NCBI RefSeq assembly: GCF_010731855.1
Contig: NZ_AP022620.1
Location: 1,240,001-1,304,000 of the forward strand
Length of the DNA: 64,000 nucleotides
From: Mycolicibacterium anyangense
Lineage (GTDB): Bacteria; Actinomycetota; Actinomycetes; Mycobacteriales; Mycobacteriaceae
Direction of reading: 5' to 3'
A program made the translations under genes and the position numbers. The notes under the pieces were generated by a model that was given only the letters and a program-made list of their open reading frames with translations, had not been told where the DNA came from and made no database searches. Below, one piece after another: positions 18,528 to 27,534 of this stretch. Each line of letters starts with the position of its first letter. Positions within the stretch are counted from its first letter, which is position 1.

Positions 18528-19976
18528 TCAGTAGGCGAAAGACAGGGGGGCCACCTCGTCCTCGCGAGGAGGCGTCGGCGGTGCCGGCTCGGAGTCGTGG
18601 TCCTGTGGTCCGGCCACCACATACCGCCGGATCAGGTAGAACCAGATGACCGCGAGGACGGCGTAGATCAGGGTGAACGAGATCAGCGACACCCACACCA
18701 CCCCCGGTCCGTGCAGCGAGACGCCCTGCTGGACGGTCAACCGAACCTGTTGGTCGCCATCAGGATTCGGTGCGACCACCCAGGGCTGTCGGCCCATCTC
18801 GGTGAACACCCATCCGGAGATCGACGCCAGGAACGGGGTGGGGATGGTCAGCAGCGCGAACCCGGAGAACCAGCGTTGGCCGGGGACCCGGCCGCGTCGG
18901 GTCAGCCACAGCACGCTCAAGGCGAACAGGAATGGGATCGCCATGAATCCGATCATCGCGCGGAACGACCAGTAGGTGACGAACAGGTTGGGCACGTACC
19001 AGCCCGGCCCGAAGCGCTGCTCGTATTGCTGCTGAAGGTCTTTGGTGCCTTCCAGCGTCACTCCGCTGAACTTGCCCTCGGCCAGGAACGGCAATACGTA
19101 GGGCACCTCGATGACACGGGTGATGCTGTCGCAGTTGTTGTGTGTGCCGATGGTCAGCAGCGAGAGGTTGGGGTCGGTTTCGGTGTGGCATAGCGACTCG
19201 GCAGCGGCCATCTTCATGGGCTGCTGGTGGAACATCAGCTTGCCCTGGATGTCGCCGGTGAAGAACAGGGCGAACGAGGCGACGATGGCGATCCACGCGC
19301 CGAGTTTGGCGCCGGGCCGGAACAGCGCCGCGGCGTCGGGAGATCCCTTGGCCCGCACCATCCACCAGGCGCAGACCGCCGCCACGAAGGTCGACGCGGT
19401 GAGGAACGACGCGGACACCGCATGCCAGAACGCCGCGATCCCGGTGTTGTTGGTGAACAGATCGGTGATGCTCAGCAGCTCGGCGCGGTGGGTGGCCGGG
19501 TTGTACGTGGCTCCGACGGGGTGCTGCATGAACGAGTTGGCGGTGATGATGAAGAACGCCGAGAGGTTGACCGCGATGGCCACCAACCAGATCGAGGTCA
19601 GGTGCAGCCATTTCGGAATCCGGTTCCAGCCGAAGATCCACAGCCCGATGAAGGTGGACTCCAGGAAGAAGGCGACCAGGCCCTCGAGTGCCAGTGGGGC
19701 ACCGAAGATGTCGCCGACGAAGCGGGAGTACTCGCTCCAGTTCATCCCGAACTGGAATTCCTGCACGATGCCGGTGGCCACGCCGATGGCGAAGTTGATC
19801 AGGAAGACCTTGCCGAAGAACCGGGTCATCCGGTACCAGGCCGGGTTGTCGGTGACCACCCAGACGGTCTGCATGATGGCGATCAGCGGAGCCAGCCCGA
19901 TCGTCAATGGCACGAAAATGAAGTGGTAGACGGTCGTAATGCCGAACTGCCACCGTGAAACATCAAGAGCACCCAT
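18528..19976 (-). CDS. cydA: Cytochrome bd oxidase subunit I
   Basis: The 482-aa protein carries the heme-binding features of CydA: an early His (H18 in GITTVYHFIFVPLTIGL), the conserved glutamate segment LEGLVAFFLESTFIGLW, FHQQPMKMAAAE, and the quinol-site signature GRQPW in TEMGRQPWVV. The Q-loop is short, as in Gram-positive CydA. ATG 19976 has GGGGAG upstream. It is the first gene of cydABDC. The segment in front carries a 76-nt dyad described separately. No TGTGA-N6-TCACA CRP site was seen within 120 bp, although CRP regulates cyd in M. smegmatis. Confidence 0.96.
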   Translation of the reverse strand: MGALDVSRWQFGITTVYHFIFVPLTIGLAPLIAIMQTVWVVTDNPAWYRMTRFFGKVFLINFAIGVATGIVQEFQFGMNWSEYSRFVGDIFGAPLALEGLVAFFLESTFIGLWIFGWNRIPKWLHLTSIWLVAIAVNLSAFFIITANSFMQHPVGATYNPATHRAELLSITDLFTNNTGIAAFWHAVSASFLTASTFVAAVCAWWMVRAKGSPDAAALFRPGAKLGAWIAIVASFALFFTGDIQGKLMFHQQPMKMAAAESLCHTETDPNLSLLTIGTHNNCDSITRVIEVPYVLPFLAEGKFSGVTLEGTKDLQQQYEQRFGPGWYVPNLFVTYWSFRAMIGFMAIPFLFALSVLWLTRRGRVPGQRWFSGFALLTIPTPFLASISGWVFTEMGRQPWVVAPNPDGDQQVRLTVQQGVSLHGPGVVWVSLISFTLIYAVLAVIWFYLIRRYVVAGPQDHDSEPAPPTPPREDEVAPLSFAY

Positions 19977-19996
19977 TGCAAAAGTCTCCCCACAAC

Positions 19997-20072
19997 AAAA
20001 GACCGAAGACGCGGATCGCCGATCTACGACACAGTGTAGTAGCGATCCGCGCCTTCGGCGCTAGGGTCTTTT
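19997..20072 (-). promoter_or_regulatory. Long dyad between hdeD-like gene and cydA
   Basis: Nested arms pair AAAAGACC (19997-20004) with GGTCTTTT (20065-20072), CCGAAG (20003-20008) with CTTCGG (20053-20058), and CGCGGATCGC (20010-20019) with GCGATCCGCG (20042-20051). On the minus strand the 3' arm ends in CTTTTGTT, like an intrinsic terminator for read-through from upstream. A TACACT -10-like box (minus strand, 20038-20033) lies in the central loop and could start the cydA transcript. Confidence 0.6.
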
Positions 20073-20080
20073 GTCCTGGG

Positions 20081-20092
20081 TGACCAGGGTCA
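20081..20092. promoter_or_regulatory. Palindrome TGACC-AG-GGTCA
   Basis: A 12-bp inverted repeat sits between the HdeD-like stop codon and the long dyad upstream of cydA. It may be an operator for cyd; no regulator is assigned. Confidence 0.3.
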
Positions 20093-20100
20093 TAAGCGGC

Positions 20101-20679
20101 CTAGAGGGCTTGGGCGACGCGCTCCCCAAGGTTCTTGGCGGCTTTGCGAATCCCGAAGGACGACACGACCTCGAAGACGCCGATGACCACCAGCCAGATA
20201 CCGACGACCAGCGTCAGGGTGGCCAGCGACGGGAACGGCGAAGCCAGCACGACGATGCCGGCCAGCAGCGTGATCACGCCGACGAAGATCTCCCAGCCGC
20301 GGCCGGGGGTGTCGGGGTCGCTGATCGCCGAGGCCGCCGTGGCAACACCGCGGAAGATGAAGCCCACACCGATCCAGATGGCCAGCAGCAGGATCGAGTT
20401 GGCGATGCTGCGGAAGCACAGCACGGCAAGGACGAGTGCTGCGGCGCCGCTGATGAACAGCAGGGCGCGGCCGCCGGCCGACACGTGCAGGGTGAACGCG
20501 TGGAACACCTGGGTGATACCGGTGACCAACAGGTAGGCGCCGAAGAAGATCGCGGCGACGAGGATCGAGATGCCCGGCCAGACCAGGACCAGGATGCCCA
20601 GAACCAGCGTCAGGATCCCGGACAGCAGGACCGACTTCCACAGGTGTGGCAGCAGGGGTGGCGCAGATGTCGTTGTCAT
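20101..20679 (-). CDS. HdeD-like DUF308 membrane protein (Rv1624c position)
   Basis: The 192-aa protein has six closely spaced hydrophobic helices with little connecting loop, the hallmark of HdeD/DUF308 (ILTLVLGILVLVWPGISI, LVWPGISILVAAIFFGAYLL). HdeD of E. coli is an acid-resistance membrane protein; the mycobacterial role is not established. ATG 20679 gives MTTTSAPPLLPHLWKSVLL. It lies upstream of and in line with cydA, separated by the dyad, and corresponds by position to Rv1624c. Confidence 0.8.
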   Translation of the reverse strand: MTTTSAPPLLPHLWKSVLLSGILTLVLGILVLVWPGISILVAAIFFGAYLLVTGITQVFHAFTLHVSAGGRALLFISGAAALVLAVLCFRSIANSILLLAIWIGVGFIFRGVATAASAISDPDTPGRGWEIFVGVITLLAGIVVLASPFPSLATLTLVVGIWLVVIGVFEVVSSFGIRKAAKNLGERVAQAL

Positions 20680-20944
20680 GGCCGAAGTGTGACATAGCCC
20701 GATGGCCGGTTGAAGTATTTGAGGCGTCCGTGAACCGATTGAGGCCTTAAGTCCTCCGACTTGTTGCAGACAGCACGACCTGCGGTTTTTGGTCGTCGGG
20801 GGAGAGCGATCCTCGCCTCGGACAGCACATGGGTATCAACAGGGTTAAGTTTCCCCGTACGACGCACACCATGGCCTACTGTTCCGTTACCGGCGTCCTC
20901 GGGGTGAGGGTGTCAAGCGGCCCGAAGCAGAAAGAAGAGTCAAC
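20680..20944. other. Divergent intergenic region, hdeD-like / amino-acid ABC
   Basis: These 265 bp separate divergent genes. TTGAGGC occurs twice exactly 20 bp apart (20719-20725 and 20739-20745), and TTGAAG lies 9 bp before the first copy. ACGACC (20775-20780) pairs with GGTCGT (20791-20796). TACTGT at about 20877 could be a -10 box for the importer. No ORF of note was seen. Confidence 0.4.
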
Positions 20945-21871
20945 GTGCTTAGTGGATGTCAAAACCGGCGTGGGACCGGACGTTGGTGGCGAGTGGCCGG
21001 GATCGTCGCGGTGGCGGGTTCCCTGGCACTGTCGGGCTGCAGCAGCAAGTCCGAGCCCAGCGCAGGTCCGTCGGAGTCGTCGACCGCGGTCAAGGCCGAC
21101 AAGGTCGACGACATCGCGGCCACCCTGCCCGATGACATCAAGAAGTCCGGCAAGCTCATCGTGGGTGTCAACATTCCTTACGCCCCCAACGAGTTCAAGG
21201 ACGCCAGCGGCAAGATCGTCGGCTTCGACGTCGACCTGATGAACGCCATCGCCTCCACGCTGGGTCTGACCGCCGAGTACCGCGAATCCGACTTCGCCAA
21301 GATCATCCCCTCGATCCAGCAGGGCACCTACAACGTCGGCATGTCGTCGTTCACCGACACCAAGGAACGCCAGGCCTCGGTCGACTTCGTCGACTACTTC
21401 AACGCCGGCATCCTGTGGGCACAGCGTCCGGGCTCGCCGATCGACCCGAACAACGCGTGCGGCAAGAAGGTGGCCGTCCAGGCGACCACCACCGAGGAGA
21501 CCGACGAGCTGCCCGCCAAGAGCAAGAAGTGCACTGACGAAGGCAAGCCGGCGATCGAGATCCTCAAGTTCGACGGACAGGACGCCGCCACCAATGCGGT
21601 GGTTCTGGGCCAGGCGGACGCGATGTCGGCCGACTCCCCGGTGACCGCCTACGCGATCAAGCAGAGCAAGGGCAAGCTGGAAGCCGCCGGCGAGATCTTC
21701 GATTCGGCGCCCTACGGCTGGCCCGTGCAGAAGGGCTCACCGCTGGCGCAGTCGCTGCAGAAGGCCCTCGAGCACCTGATCCAAAGCGGCGCCTACAAGG
21801 AGATCGCCGGTAACTGGGGTGTCGAGGCCGGAATGGTCACCAAGCCGGTCATCAACGGCGGGACCACCTAA
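20945..21871 (+). CDS. Amino-acid ABC transporter substrate-binding lipoprotein (SBP family 3)
   Basis: The 308-aa protein starts at GTG 20945, with a purine-rich AGAAAGAAGAG upstream. The signal peptide ends in the lipobox LSGC at C32 and is preceded by RRGTGRWWR. The mature part has the two-lobed polar amino-acid binding fold: GKLIVGVNIPYAPNEFKD, GFDVDLMNAIASTLGL and VGMSSFTDTKERQ. It would be tethered outside the membrane and deliver a polar amino acid (Glu, Gln, His or Arg type) to the permease that begins 5 nt after its stop. It has no counterpart between cydA and cya in M. tuberculosis. Confidence 0.9.
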   Translation: MLSGCQNRRGTGRWWRVAGIVAVAGSLALSGCSSKSEPSAGPSESSTAVKADKVDDIAATLPDDIKKSGKLIVGVNIPYAPNEFKDASGKIVGFDVDLMNAIASTLGLTAEYRESDFAKIIPSIQQGTYNVGMSSFTDTKERQASVDFVDYFNAGILWAQRPGSPIDPNNACGKKVAVQATTTEETDELPAKSKKCTDEGKPAIEILKFDGQDAATNAVVLGQADAMSADSPVTAYAIKQSKGKLEAAGEIFDSAPYGWPVQKGSPLAQSLQKALEHLIQSGAYKEIAGNWGVEAGMVTKPVINGGTT

Positions 21872-21876
21872 CCGAC

Positions 21877-22797
21877 ATGGCAGGTGACGCGTCGGCCCCG
21901 CCCGCAATCAATGCTGTGCCCCTACGGCACCCGTGGCGGTGGGTGGGGGCGAGCGTCATCGTCGTCCTGGTCGGGCTGTTCCTCTATGGAGCGGCCACCA
22001 ACCCGGCCTACGGCTGGTCGACCTACGGCGAGTACCTGTTCAACGACCGGATCCTGCTCGGCGTCTTCAACACGCTGCAGCTGACCATCTATTCGATGGT
22101 GCTCGGTGTCGCGCTCGGCGTCGTGATGTCGGTGATGCGGTTGTCGCCGAACCCCGTGTTCCGTTCGGTGGCCTGGGTGTTCCTGTGGATCTTCCGCGGC
22201 ACCCCGGTCTACGTCCAGCTGGTGTTCTGGGGCCTGATCCCGACGATCTACCAGAACATCCAGCTGGGCATCCCGTTCGGGCCGTCGTTCTTCCACCTGA
22301 ACCTCCAGGCCTTGTCGATCCCGTTCGCCCTGGCGGTCGTCGGCCTGGGCCTCAACGAGGCCGCGTACATGGCCGAGATCATCAGGGCGGGAATCACTTC
22401 CGTGCCCGAAGGGCAGTCCGAGGCGTCGACGGCGTTGGGCATGTCGTGGGGAATGACGATGCGGCGCACCGTTCTTCCGCAGGCGATGCGGGTGATCATC
22501 CCGCCGACCGGTAACGAGGTCATCAGCATGCTGAAGACCACCTCACTGGTGACGGCCGTGCCGTATTCGTATGACCTCTACAGCATCGCCTCCCGGGAGA
22601 TCGCGGCCCGGATCTTCGAACCCGTTCCGCTGCTTCTGGTTGCGGCGACCTGGTACCTGGTGGTCACCAGCATCCTGATGGTGGGCCAGCACTACTTGGA
22701 GAAGTACTTCTCCAAGGGCATCTCCCGGCGGTTGACCTCCAAGCAGCTGGAGGCGCTGGCCAAGGCGCAGACCGGCACGGAGGCAGGACACGTATGA
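21877..22797 (+). CDS. Polar amino-acid ABC transporter permease
   Basis: This 306-aa protein has about five or six helices and the HisM/GlnP EAA loop: [20 protein letters not shown], then [20 protein letters not shown] and [20 protein letters not shown]. It probably forms a homodimeric pore, since only one permease gene is present. ATG 21877 follows the binding-protein stop by 5 nt, and its own stop overlaps the ATPase start (ATGA). It should import the ligand bound by the lipoprotein upstream. Confidence 0.92.
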   Translation: MAGDASAPPAINAVPLRHPWRWVGASVIVVLVGLFLYGAATNPAYGWSTYGEYLFNDRILLGVFNTLQLTIYSMVLGVALGVVMSVMRLSPNPVFRSVAWVFLWIFRGTPVYVQLVFWGLIPTIYQNIQLGIPFGPSFFHLNLQALSIPFALAVVGLGLNEAAYMAEIIRAGITSVPEGQSEASTALGMSWGMTMRRTVLPQAMRVIIPPTGNEVISMLKTTSLVTAVPYSYDLYSIASREIAARIFEPVPLLLVAATWYLVVTSILMVGQHYLEKYFSKGISRRLTSKQLEALAKAQTGTEAGHV

Positions 22798-23561
22798 CGA
22801 CCGAACCCATGGTGCGCGCCGAGCAGGTGTGCAAGAACTTCGGCGCGCTGTCGGTTCTCAAGGGTGTGACGCTGACCGTCGACCGTGGCCAGGTGCTGGT
22901 TCTGGTCGGACCGTCCGGGTCGGGCAAGTCCACCTTCCTGCGCTGCATCAACCATCTCGAGACGGTCAATGCCGGCCGGCTCTACGTCGACGGCGACCTG
23001 GTCGGCTACCGGGAGGGTCAGGGCAAGCTCTACGAAATGTCGCCGCGTGACGCCGCCAAGCAGCGCCGCGATATCGGCATGGTGTTCCAGCACTTCAATC
23101 TGTTCCCGCATCGCACGGCGCTGGAGAACATCATCGAGGCCCCGATCCACGTCAAGAAGGTCAAGAAGTCGGTGGCCGTGGAGCGGGCCCGCGATCTGCT
23201 CGGCCAGGTCGGCCTGGGCAACAAAGCCGACGCCTACCCGGCACAGCTGTCCGGCGGTCAGCAGCAGCGCGTCGCCATCGCCAGGGCGCTGGCCATGGAC
23301 CCGAAACTGATGTTGTTCGACGAGCCCACCTCGGCGCTGGACCCGGAGCTCGTCGGCGAGGTGCTGACGGTCATGAAAAAGCTCGCCAGCGAAGGCATGA
23401 CGATGGTGGTCGTCACCCACGAGATGGGGTTCGCCCGTGAGGTCGCCGACCAGTTGGTGTTCATGGACGGTGGGGTGATCGTCGAGAGCGGGGTGCCGCG
23501 CGAGGTTCTTGGCAACCCGCAGCACGACCGCACCAAGGCGTTCCTGTCGAAGGTGATGTAG
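22794..23561 (+). CDS. Polar amino-acid ABC transporter ATPase
   Basis: The 255-aa ATPase has Walker [10 protein letters not shown] (about 39-47), the Q-loop region [10 protein letters not shown], signature [16 protein letters not shown], Walker [16 protein letters not shown] and switch His in [14 protein letters not shown]. It belongs to the GlnQ/HisP type and powers the import system of the two preceding genes; its start overlaps the permease stop by 4 nt. It converges on the adenylate cyclase gene with a 3-bp gap, so antisense read-through is likely unless termination occurs inside a gene. Confidence 0.95.
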   Translation: MTTEPMVRAEQVCKNFGALSVLKGVTLTVDRGQVLVLVGPSGSGKSTFLRCINHLETVNAGRLYVDGDLVGYREGQGKLYEMSPRDAAKQRRDIGMVFQHFNLFPHRTALENIIEAPIHVKKVKKSVAVERARDLLGQVGLGNKADAYPAQLSGGQQQRVAIARALAMDPKLMLFDEPTSALDPELVGEVLTVMKKLASEGMTMVVVTHEMGFAREVADQLVFMDGGVIVESGVPREVLGNPQHDRTKAFLSKVM

Positions 23562-23564
23562 CAG

Positions 23565-24890
23565 CTAGCCAGCCGGGCTCTCGACCCGGATGCTGTGCGG
23601 CCCAATATCTTTCGCTTCTCGAGGTCCCACCAGGTACCACGTGCACATGATGCCCTTGCCCTTGACGTCGACCTCGCCGCGCTTCTCCAGCACGAACTGA
23701 TCCTTCAGCCGCTCGTAGACGTTCTCCGGCACCTGGATCCGGCCTTCGGGATCGGTGGACTCCATCCGGGAGGCAACGTTGACGGCGTCGCCCCACACGT
23801 CGTAGAAGAACCGCCGGGCCCCGACGACACCGGCGACCACCGGGCCCGACGCCATCCCGATCCGCAGCGGCACGCGCTGGCCGTTCGGGTCACGCAGATC
23901 GGCGACCGCCCGCGACATGTCCAGTGCCAGCCGGGCCAGCGCCTCGACATGGTCGGGACGTGGCTCGGGCACACCGCTGACCACCATGTAGGAATCGCCA
24001 GTCGTCTTGATCTTCTCCAGACCGTGCTTGTCGACCAGGCGGTCGAAGGTGGTGTAGAGCCGGTCGAGGAAGCGCACCAGGTCCACCGCGGGGATCTGGC
24101 TGGCCCGTTCGGTGAACCCGGCGATATCGGCGAACAGGATCGAGGCATCGTCGTAGCGGTCGGCGATGGTGCCGCGCGCCGGATCCTTGAGCCGTTCGGC
24201 GACGCTGCCCGGCAGGATGTTGATCAAGAGCGCTTCGGAGCGCTTGTATTCCAGTTCCATGGCGCCCTCGGCCCGGTAGACCTCGCGCATGGCGTACCAG
24301 ACGGTCGCGAAGATCAGCACCGACGCCGAGATCGTGGTGATGACGAAACCGGCGTTGACCGCCCATCGCGGTTGCAGGTGGGTGTCGCCGGGCACCAGGA
24401 ACTGCGAGGCGATCGTCAGCCCCACCCCGATGGCGACGACCACCGATGCCAGCACCGCGTGTTCGACGCCGAGTACCAGCACGGCCAGCGACGCCGAGAC
24501 CAGATAGTAGAACTGCAGACCCGAGTCGGTGCCGACCTGCCAACCCACGATGGTCAGCGAGGCGAACGCGAAGAACACGAACACCAGTGAGGCGATGACC
24601 TCACCGAAGGGCTGCAGCAGCGGGATCGCGAAGAAGATCAGTGCGGTGCCGAGGTTGATCAGCCCGATGTACATCGCTCCGGGGCCGGTGAGGATCTGCA
24701 TGATCGCGATGCACGCAGTGACGAATCCGGCGATGTAGGCGGCGATGTTGAGCACCCGCATCTGGCGCGACACCGATTCGGCCCAGTGCTGGTTGCGAGC
24801 CGACGGGCGGCGCTGCATACGCTCGCAGTCCGATTCCCGGGGTATGCCGTCCGGCGGCACCGGATCGGCGCACTTCCGCTTGGTGCCCAC
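23565..24890 (-). CDS. cya: Membrane class III adenylate cyclase (Rv1625c-like)
   Basis: The 441-aa protein (Rv1625c has 443) has six membrane helices in about 47-200, then one class IIIa cyclase domain that must dimerise. All six catalytic residues are visible: metal-binding D255 (ILFADIAGFT) and D299, purine-selecting K295 (LEKIKTTGDSYMVVSG) and D364, and N371 and R375 (DVWGDAVNVASR). It converts ATP to cyclic AMP. The start is GTG 24890. It sits where Rv1625c lies relative to cydA and pdtaR. Gene ends meet the importer ATPase tail to tail. Confidence 0.94.
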   Translation of the reverse strand: MGTKRKCADPVPPDGIPRESDCERMQRRPSARNQHWAESVSRQMRVLNIAAYIAGFVTACIAIMQILTGPGAMYIGLINLGTALIFFAIPLLQPFGEVIASLVFVFFAFASLTIVGWQVGTDSGLQFYYLVSASLAVLVLGVEHAVLASVVVAIGVGLTIASQFLVPGDTHLQPRWAVNAGFVITTISASVLIFATVWYAMREVYRAEGAMELEYKRSEALLINILPGSVAERLKDPARGTIADRYDDASILFADIAGFTERASQIPAVDLVRFLDRLYTTFDRLVDKHGLEKIKTTGDSYMVVSGVPEPRPDHVEALARLALDMSRAVADLRDPNGQRVPLRIGMASGPVVAGVVGARRFFYDVWGDAVNVASRMESTDPEGRIQVPENVYERLKDQFVLEKRGEVDVKGKGIMCTWYLVGPREAKDIGPHSIRVESPAG

Positions 24891-24906
24891 CTTCCGAGAC
24901 TAACCG

Positions 24907-26565
24907 TCAATCGGTGAACGAGCGGGAATACCGACAGCCGTCCCGGGTCGCCCATGCCGCCACCCCGCCGACCGCCGGGCCGAAGCTGATCCGCTCGGGC
25001 AGGCGAGGATCGGCACCGACCCGGAAGGTTTGGTCGCCCACTGCGATCAGCTCAGCATCGTCGGTCGGAGCTTCGACACCACCGGGTGCGATCAAGTAGA
25101 GCCGGCCACGGCGCAGCACCACCCGGAAGTTGGTGTACCACGGCGAATACGAGCGGTAGTGTCCGCAGAACGGTTCGAGGTCTGCGTCCGACGGGGCTGC
25201 TGCCGTGGGCGTCCCGGCGCGGGTGAATGTCCGCGGGCCCCAATGCCAGCTGTCGTCGTGATAGTTCAGCGAGTACTTCGCGAGCGCCGGAGCCTGTACT
25301 ACCGCGCCCCGGGTCCAGGTACGCAGCAATGGCTCTCGCCCGCCGGCCCACTCGAGGGTCAGCCGCATCCGGTCGCCGCGGTGCTCCTCGACGGTGACCA
25401 GAATCGAACGCGGCCCCTCCAATGCCGCCGAATCGCCGGATTCGTCGATGAATTCGCCGGCATAGCCCTGTGCGACTGCCGCGGGCCACCAGCGCGGGGT
25501 CAGGCCTTCGGTATCGACGCAACCGGGTGAGCGCAGTTCGGCGGCGACGCTGCGGGCGATCGCCTCTGCGATGGGACTGTCGCCGTTGGCGTTGGTCACC
25601 ACGCAGACGGCGAACTCATCATCGAGGTCCACCAGCAGGAAAGAGGCGTAGCCGACCATGCCCCCGCCATGTGAGAGGACGGTGCGCCCACCCGCTCGTT
25701 CGACGTTGACGCCGAGGCCGTAGCGGCTGCTCTCGGTAGCCGCAACGCCGGGCAGCGAGAGGATGTCCTCACCATCGGGGGCCGTGGAACCGATCATGAT
25801 GTCGAAGTCGTCCGGATGCAGGATCGACGTGTCGTTCACGGTGCCCCGGCCCAACAACATCCGCGCGAAGATCGCCAGATCCGACACGGTGGCCGCGATG
25901 TTCCCGTCGGAACCGGCGACCTCTAGCCACGGCGCCACCACCAACGGCTCGCCCGGGGTCCACGGCCGGTCGTCGTGCAACGGCTGGTAGCCGCGAGCCA
26001 GCCGGGAGTAGTCCTCGTGAGTCACCCGCGCGATGGTGGAGTTCATCTGGAGGGGAACCAGGATCTGCTCGCGCACCACCTCGTCGAGACCACGCCCGCA
26101 GACCTGCCGGGCCGCCTGCCCGAGCAGGAGGAAGCCCAGATTCGAGTAGTGGAAGAACGTCCCCGGTGCGGCCGGTGACACCGGGCCGGTGAAGGCAGCC
26201 ACTTGCCCCAGCTCGTCGGGTAGGGCCTCGGTACTGGCGACCAGGCCGGCGGTGTGGGTGAGCAACCGGTCGATGGTGATTCCGTTGGCGCGCAGGGGAT
26301 CAGGCAGCCACTCGAGGACGGTGCCAACCGGGTCGTCGAGCCGGATCAGGCCGCGGCGCGCCAACTGCAGAATGGCGATCGCGTTGAACACCTTGCTGAT
26401 CGAGCCGATCTCGAACAGATGGTGCGCTGCTACCGGGATGCCGGCAGCGACATCGGCATGGCCGAAGCGGTAGGAGAACAGCTCGCGATGTTTGTCGACG
26501 GCCAGTACCGCACCGCCGGGCACCGCCCAGGCCTCGGCGATGGTGGCGACGGTCGAAGAGAGCAT
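24907..26565 (-). CDS. Serine beta-lactamase/esterase-family hydrolase
   Basis: The 552-aa protein has the class C beta-lactamase/penicillin-binding fold: nucleophile motif SISK in FEIGSISKVFNAIA (about residue 54), tyrosine motif YSN in FHYSNLGFLLLG, and HGG in LSHGGGMVGY. A roughly 180-residue C-terminal lipocalin-like region follows, as in many actinobacterial family members that act as esterases or peptidases. No signal peptide is visible, so a cytoplasmic esterase or D-peptidase is more likely than a resistance enzyme. ATG 26565 lies inside a 17-bp palindrome. It follows the ureohydrolase gene on the same strand but with a 24-bp gap and that palindrome between them. Confidence 0.82.
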   Translation of the reverse strand: MLSSTVATIAEAWAVPGGAVLAVDKHRELFSYRFGHADVAAGIPVAAHHLFEIGSISKVFNAIAILQLARRGLIRLDDPVGTVLEWLPDPLRANGITIDRLLTHTAGLVASTEALPDELGQVAAFTGPVSPAAPGTFFHYSNLGFLLLGQAARQVCGRGLDEVVREQILVPLQMNSTIARVTHEDYSRLARGYQPLHDDRPWTPGEPLVVAPWLEVAGSDGNIAATVSDLAIFARMLLGRGTVNDTSILHPDDFDIMIGSTAPDGEDILSLPGVAATESSRYGLGVNVERAGGRTVLSHGGGMVGYASFLLVDLDDEFAVCVVTNANGDSPIAEAIARSVAAELRSPGCVDTEGLTPRWWPAAVAQGYAGEFIDESGDSAALEGPRSILVTVEEHRGDRMRLTLEWAGGREPLLRTWTRGAVVQAPALAKYSLNYHDDSWHWGPRTFTRAGTPTAAAPSDADLEPFCGHYRSYSPWYTNFRVVLRRGRLYLIAPGGVEAPTDDAELIAVGDQTFRVGADPRLPERISFGPAVGGVAAWATRDGCRYSRSFTD

Positions 26566-26577
26566 ACTCAGTATGCT
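26561..26577. promoter_or_regulatory. Perfect palindrome over the hydrolase start codon
   Basis: AGCATACT-C-AGTATGCT is a perfect 8-bp inverted repeat with 1-bp spacer. It covers the start codon (26565-26563) and a CATACT -10-like box on the minus strand. It has the size and symmetry of a TetR- or PadR-type operator. Confidence 0.55.
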
Positions 26578-26589
26578 AACCGCTCGCCC

Positions 26590-27534
26590 TCAGTTGTTGG
26601 CGGCAAGCACCGAGAGCAGCTCGTAACCGACGGTCGCCGCGGCGATCCCGGTGATCTCGGCATGGTCGTAGGCAGGTGCGACCTCGACGATGTCGGCACC
26701 GACGACGTCGAGACCGACCAGTCCGCGCAACGTGTTGAGCAATTCCCGGGACGTCAGGCCGCCCGCTTCCGGTGTTCCGGTGCCTGGTGCGTGCGCCGGA
26801 TCCAGGACGTCGATGTCGACCGAGACGTACACCGGTCCGCCGTCGAGGCGGGCCCGCATCCGTTCGACGATGCTGGCGACACCGTCGAATTCGTAGTCGT
26901 CGGACCGGATGACCTGGAACCCGAGGACGGCGTCGTCCTCCAGGTCGGTCTTGCTGTAGAGCGGCCCGCGAATACCCATGTGCAACGAGCGTTCCATGTC
27001 GATGAGGCCTTCTTCGCTGGCCCGCCGGAACGGGGTGCCGTGCGTGTAGGCCGCACCGAAATAGGTGTCCCAGGTGTCGAGGTGGGCATCGAAGTGCAGC
27101 ACGGCGATCTTGCCGTGGTCGCGGGCGAGTGAGCGCAGGATGGGCAGTGCGATGGTGTGGTCGCCGCCGATGGTCAGCAGCGTCGTGCCGTGCGTGCGCA
27201 GCGCGGTGACCTCAGTATCGATCGTGGTGATCGCCTCGTCGATGTTGAACGGGTTGACCGGGATGTCACCGAAGTCGGCCACCTGGTGCGCGGCGAAGGG
27301 CTCGACACCCAGCGCAGGGTTGAACGGCCGCAACAACTTCGAGCCGGCGCGGACATGCGAGGGTCCAAAGCGAGCACCGGGCCGGTAGGACACGCCACTG
27401 TCGAACGGCACACCGACGATCCCTACCGCCGCGTCGGCCACCTCGGAGATCCGGGGTAGCCGCGCGAAGGTGTTCGGTTCGGTGTAGCGGGGGAATTTCG
27501 TGGCGTCGGTCTGTCCGACGATCTCGCCTGTCAT
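26590..27534 (-). CDS. Ureohydrolase, agmatinase/guanidinobutyrase type
   Basis: The 314-aa protein belongs to the arginase/agmatinase family. Two-metal ligands are in GGDHT (about 123-127), DAHLDTWD (about 147-154) and [19 protein letters not shown] (about 236-254). These enzymes cleave a guanidino group to urea and an amine. The DAHLDTWD and [15 protein letters not shown] sequences recall guanidinobutyrases and guanidinopropionases more than classical agmatinase, but this is from memory and substrate cannot be read from sequence alone. ATG 27534 overlaps the permease stop (ATGA), so permease and hydrolase are translationally coupled and probably share a substrate. The nitrilase gene is divergent, across the PucR region. 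Confidence 0.88.
   Translation of the reverse strand: MTGEIVGQTDATKFPRYTEPNTFARLPRISEVADAAVGIVGVPFDSGVSYRPGARFGPSHVRAGSKLLRPFNPALGVEPFAAHQVADFGDIPVNPFNIDEAITTIDTEVTALRTHGTTLLTIGGDHTIALPILRSLARDHGKIAVLHFDAHLDTWDTYFGAAYTHGTPFRRASEEGLIDMERSLHMGIRGPLYSKTDLEDDAVLGFQVIRSDDYEFDGVASIVERMRARLDGGPVYVSVDIDVLDPAHAPGTGTPEAGGLTSRELLNTLRGLVGLDVVGADIVEVAPAYDHAEITGIAAATVGYELLSVLAANN

Noticed and set aside
19977..20100. CRP site controlling cydA
   Set aside because: CRP is known to control cyd in M. smegmatis, but no TGTGA-N6-TCACA was found in this segment.
24907..26565. Serine hydrolase as an antibiotic-resistance beta-lactamase
   Set aside because: SxxK, YSN and HGG are shared by many esterases and peptidases; there is no signal peptide and a large extra C-terminal domain.
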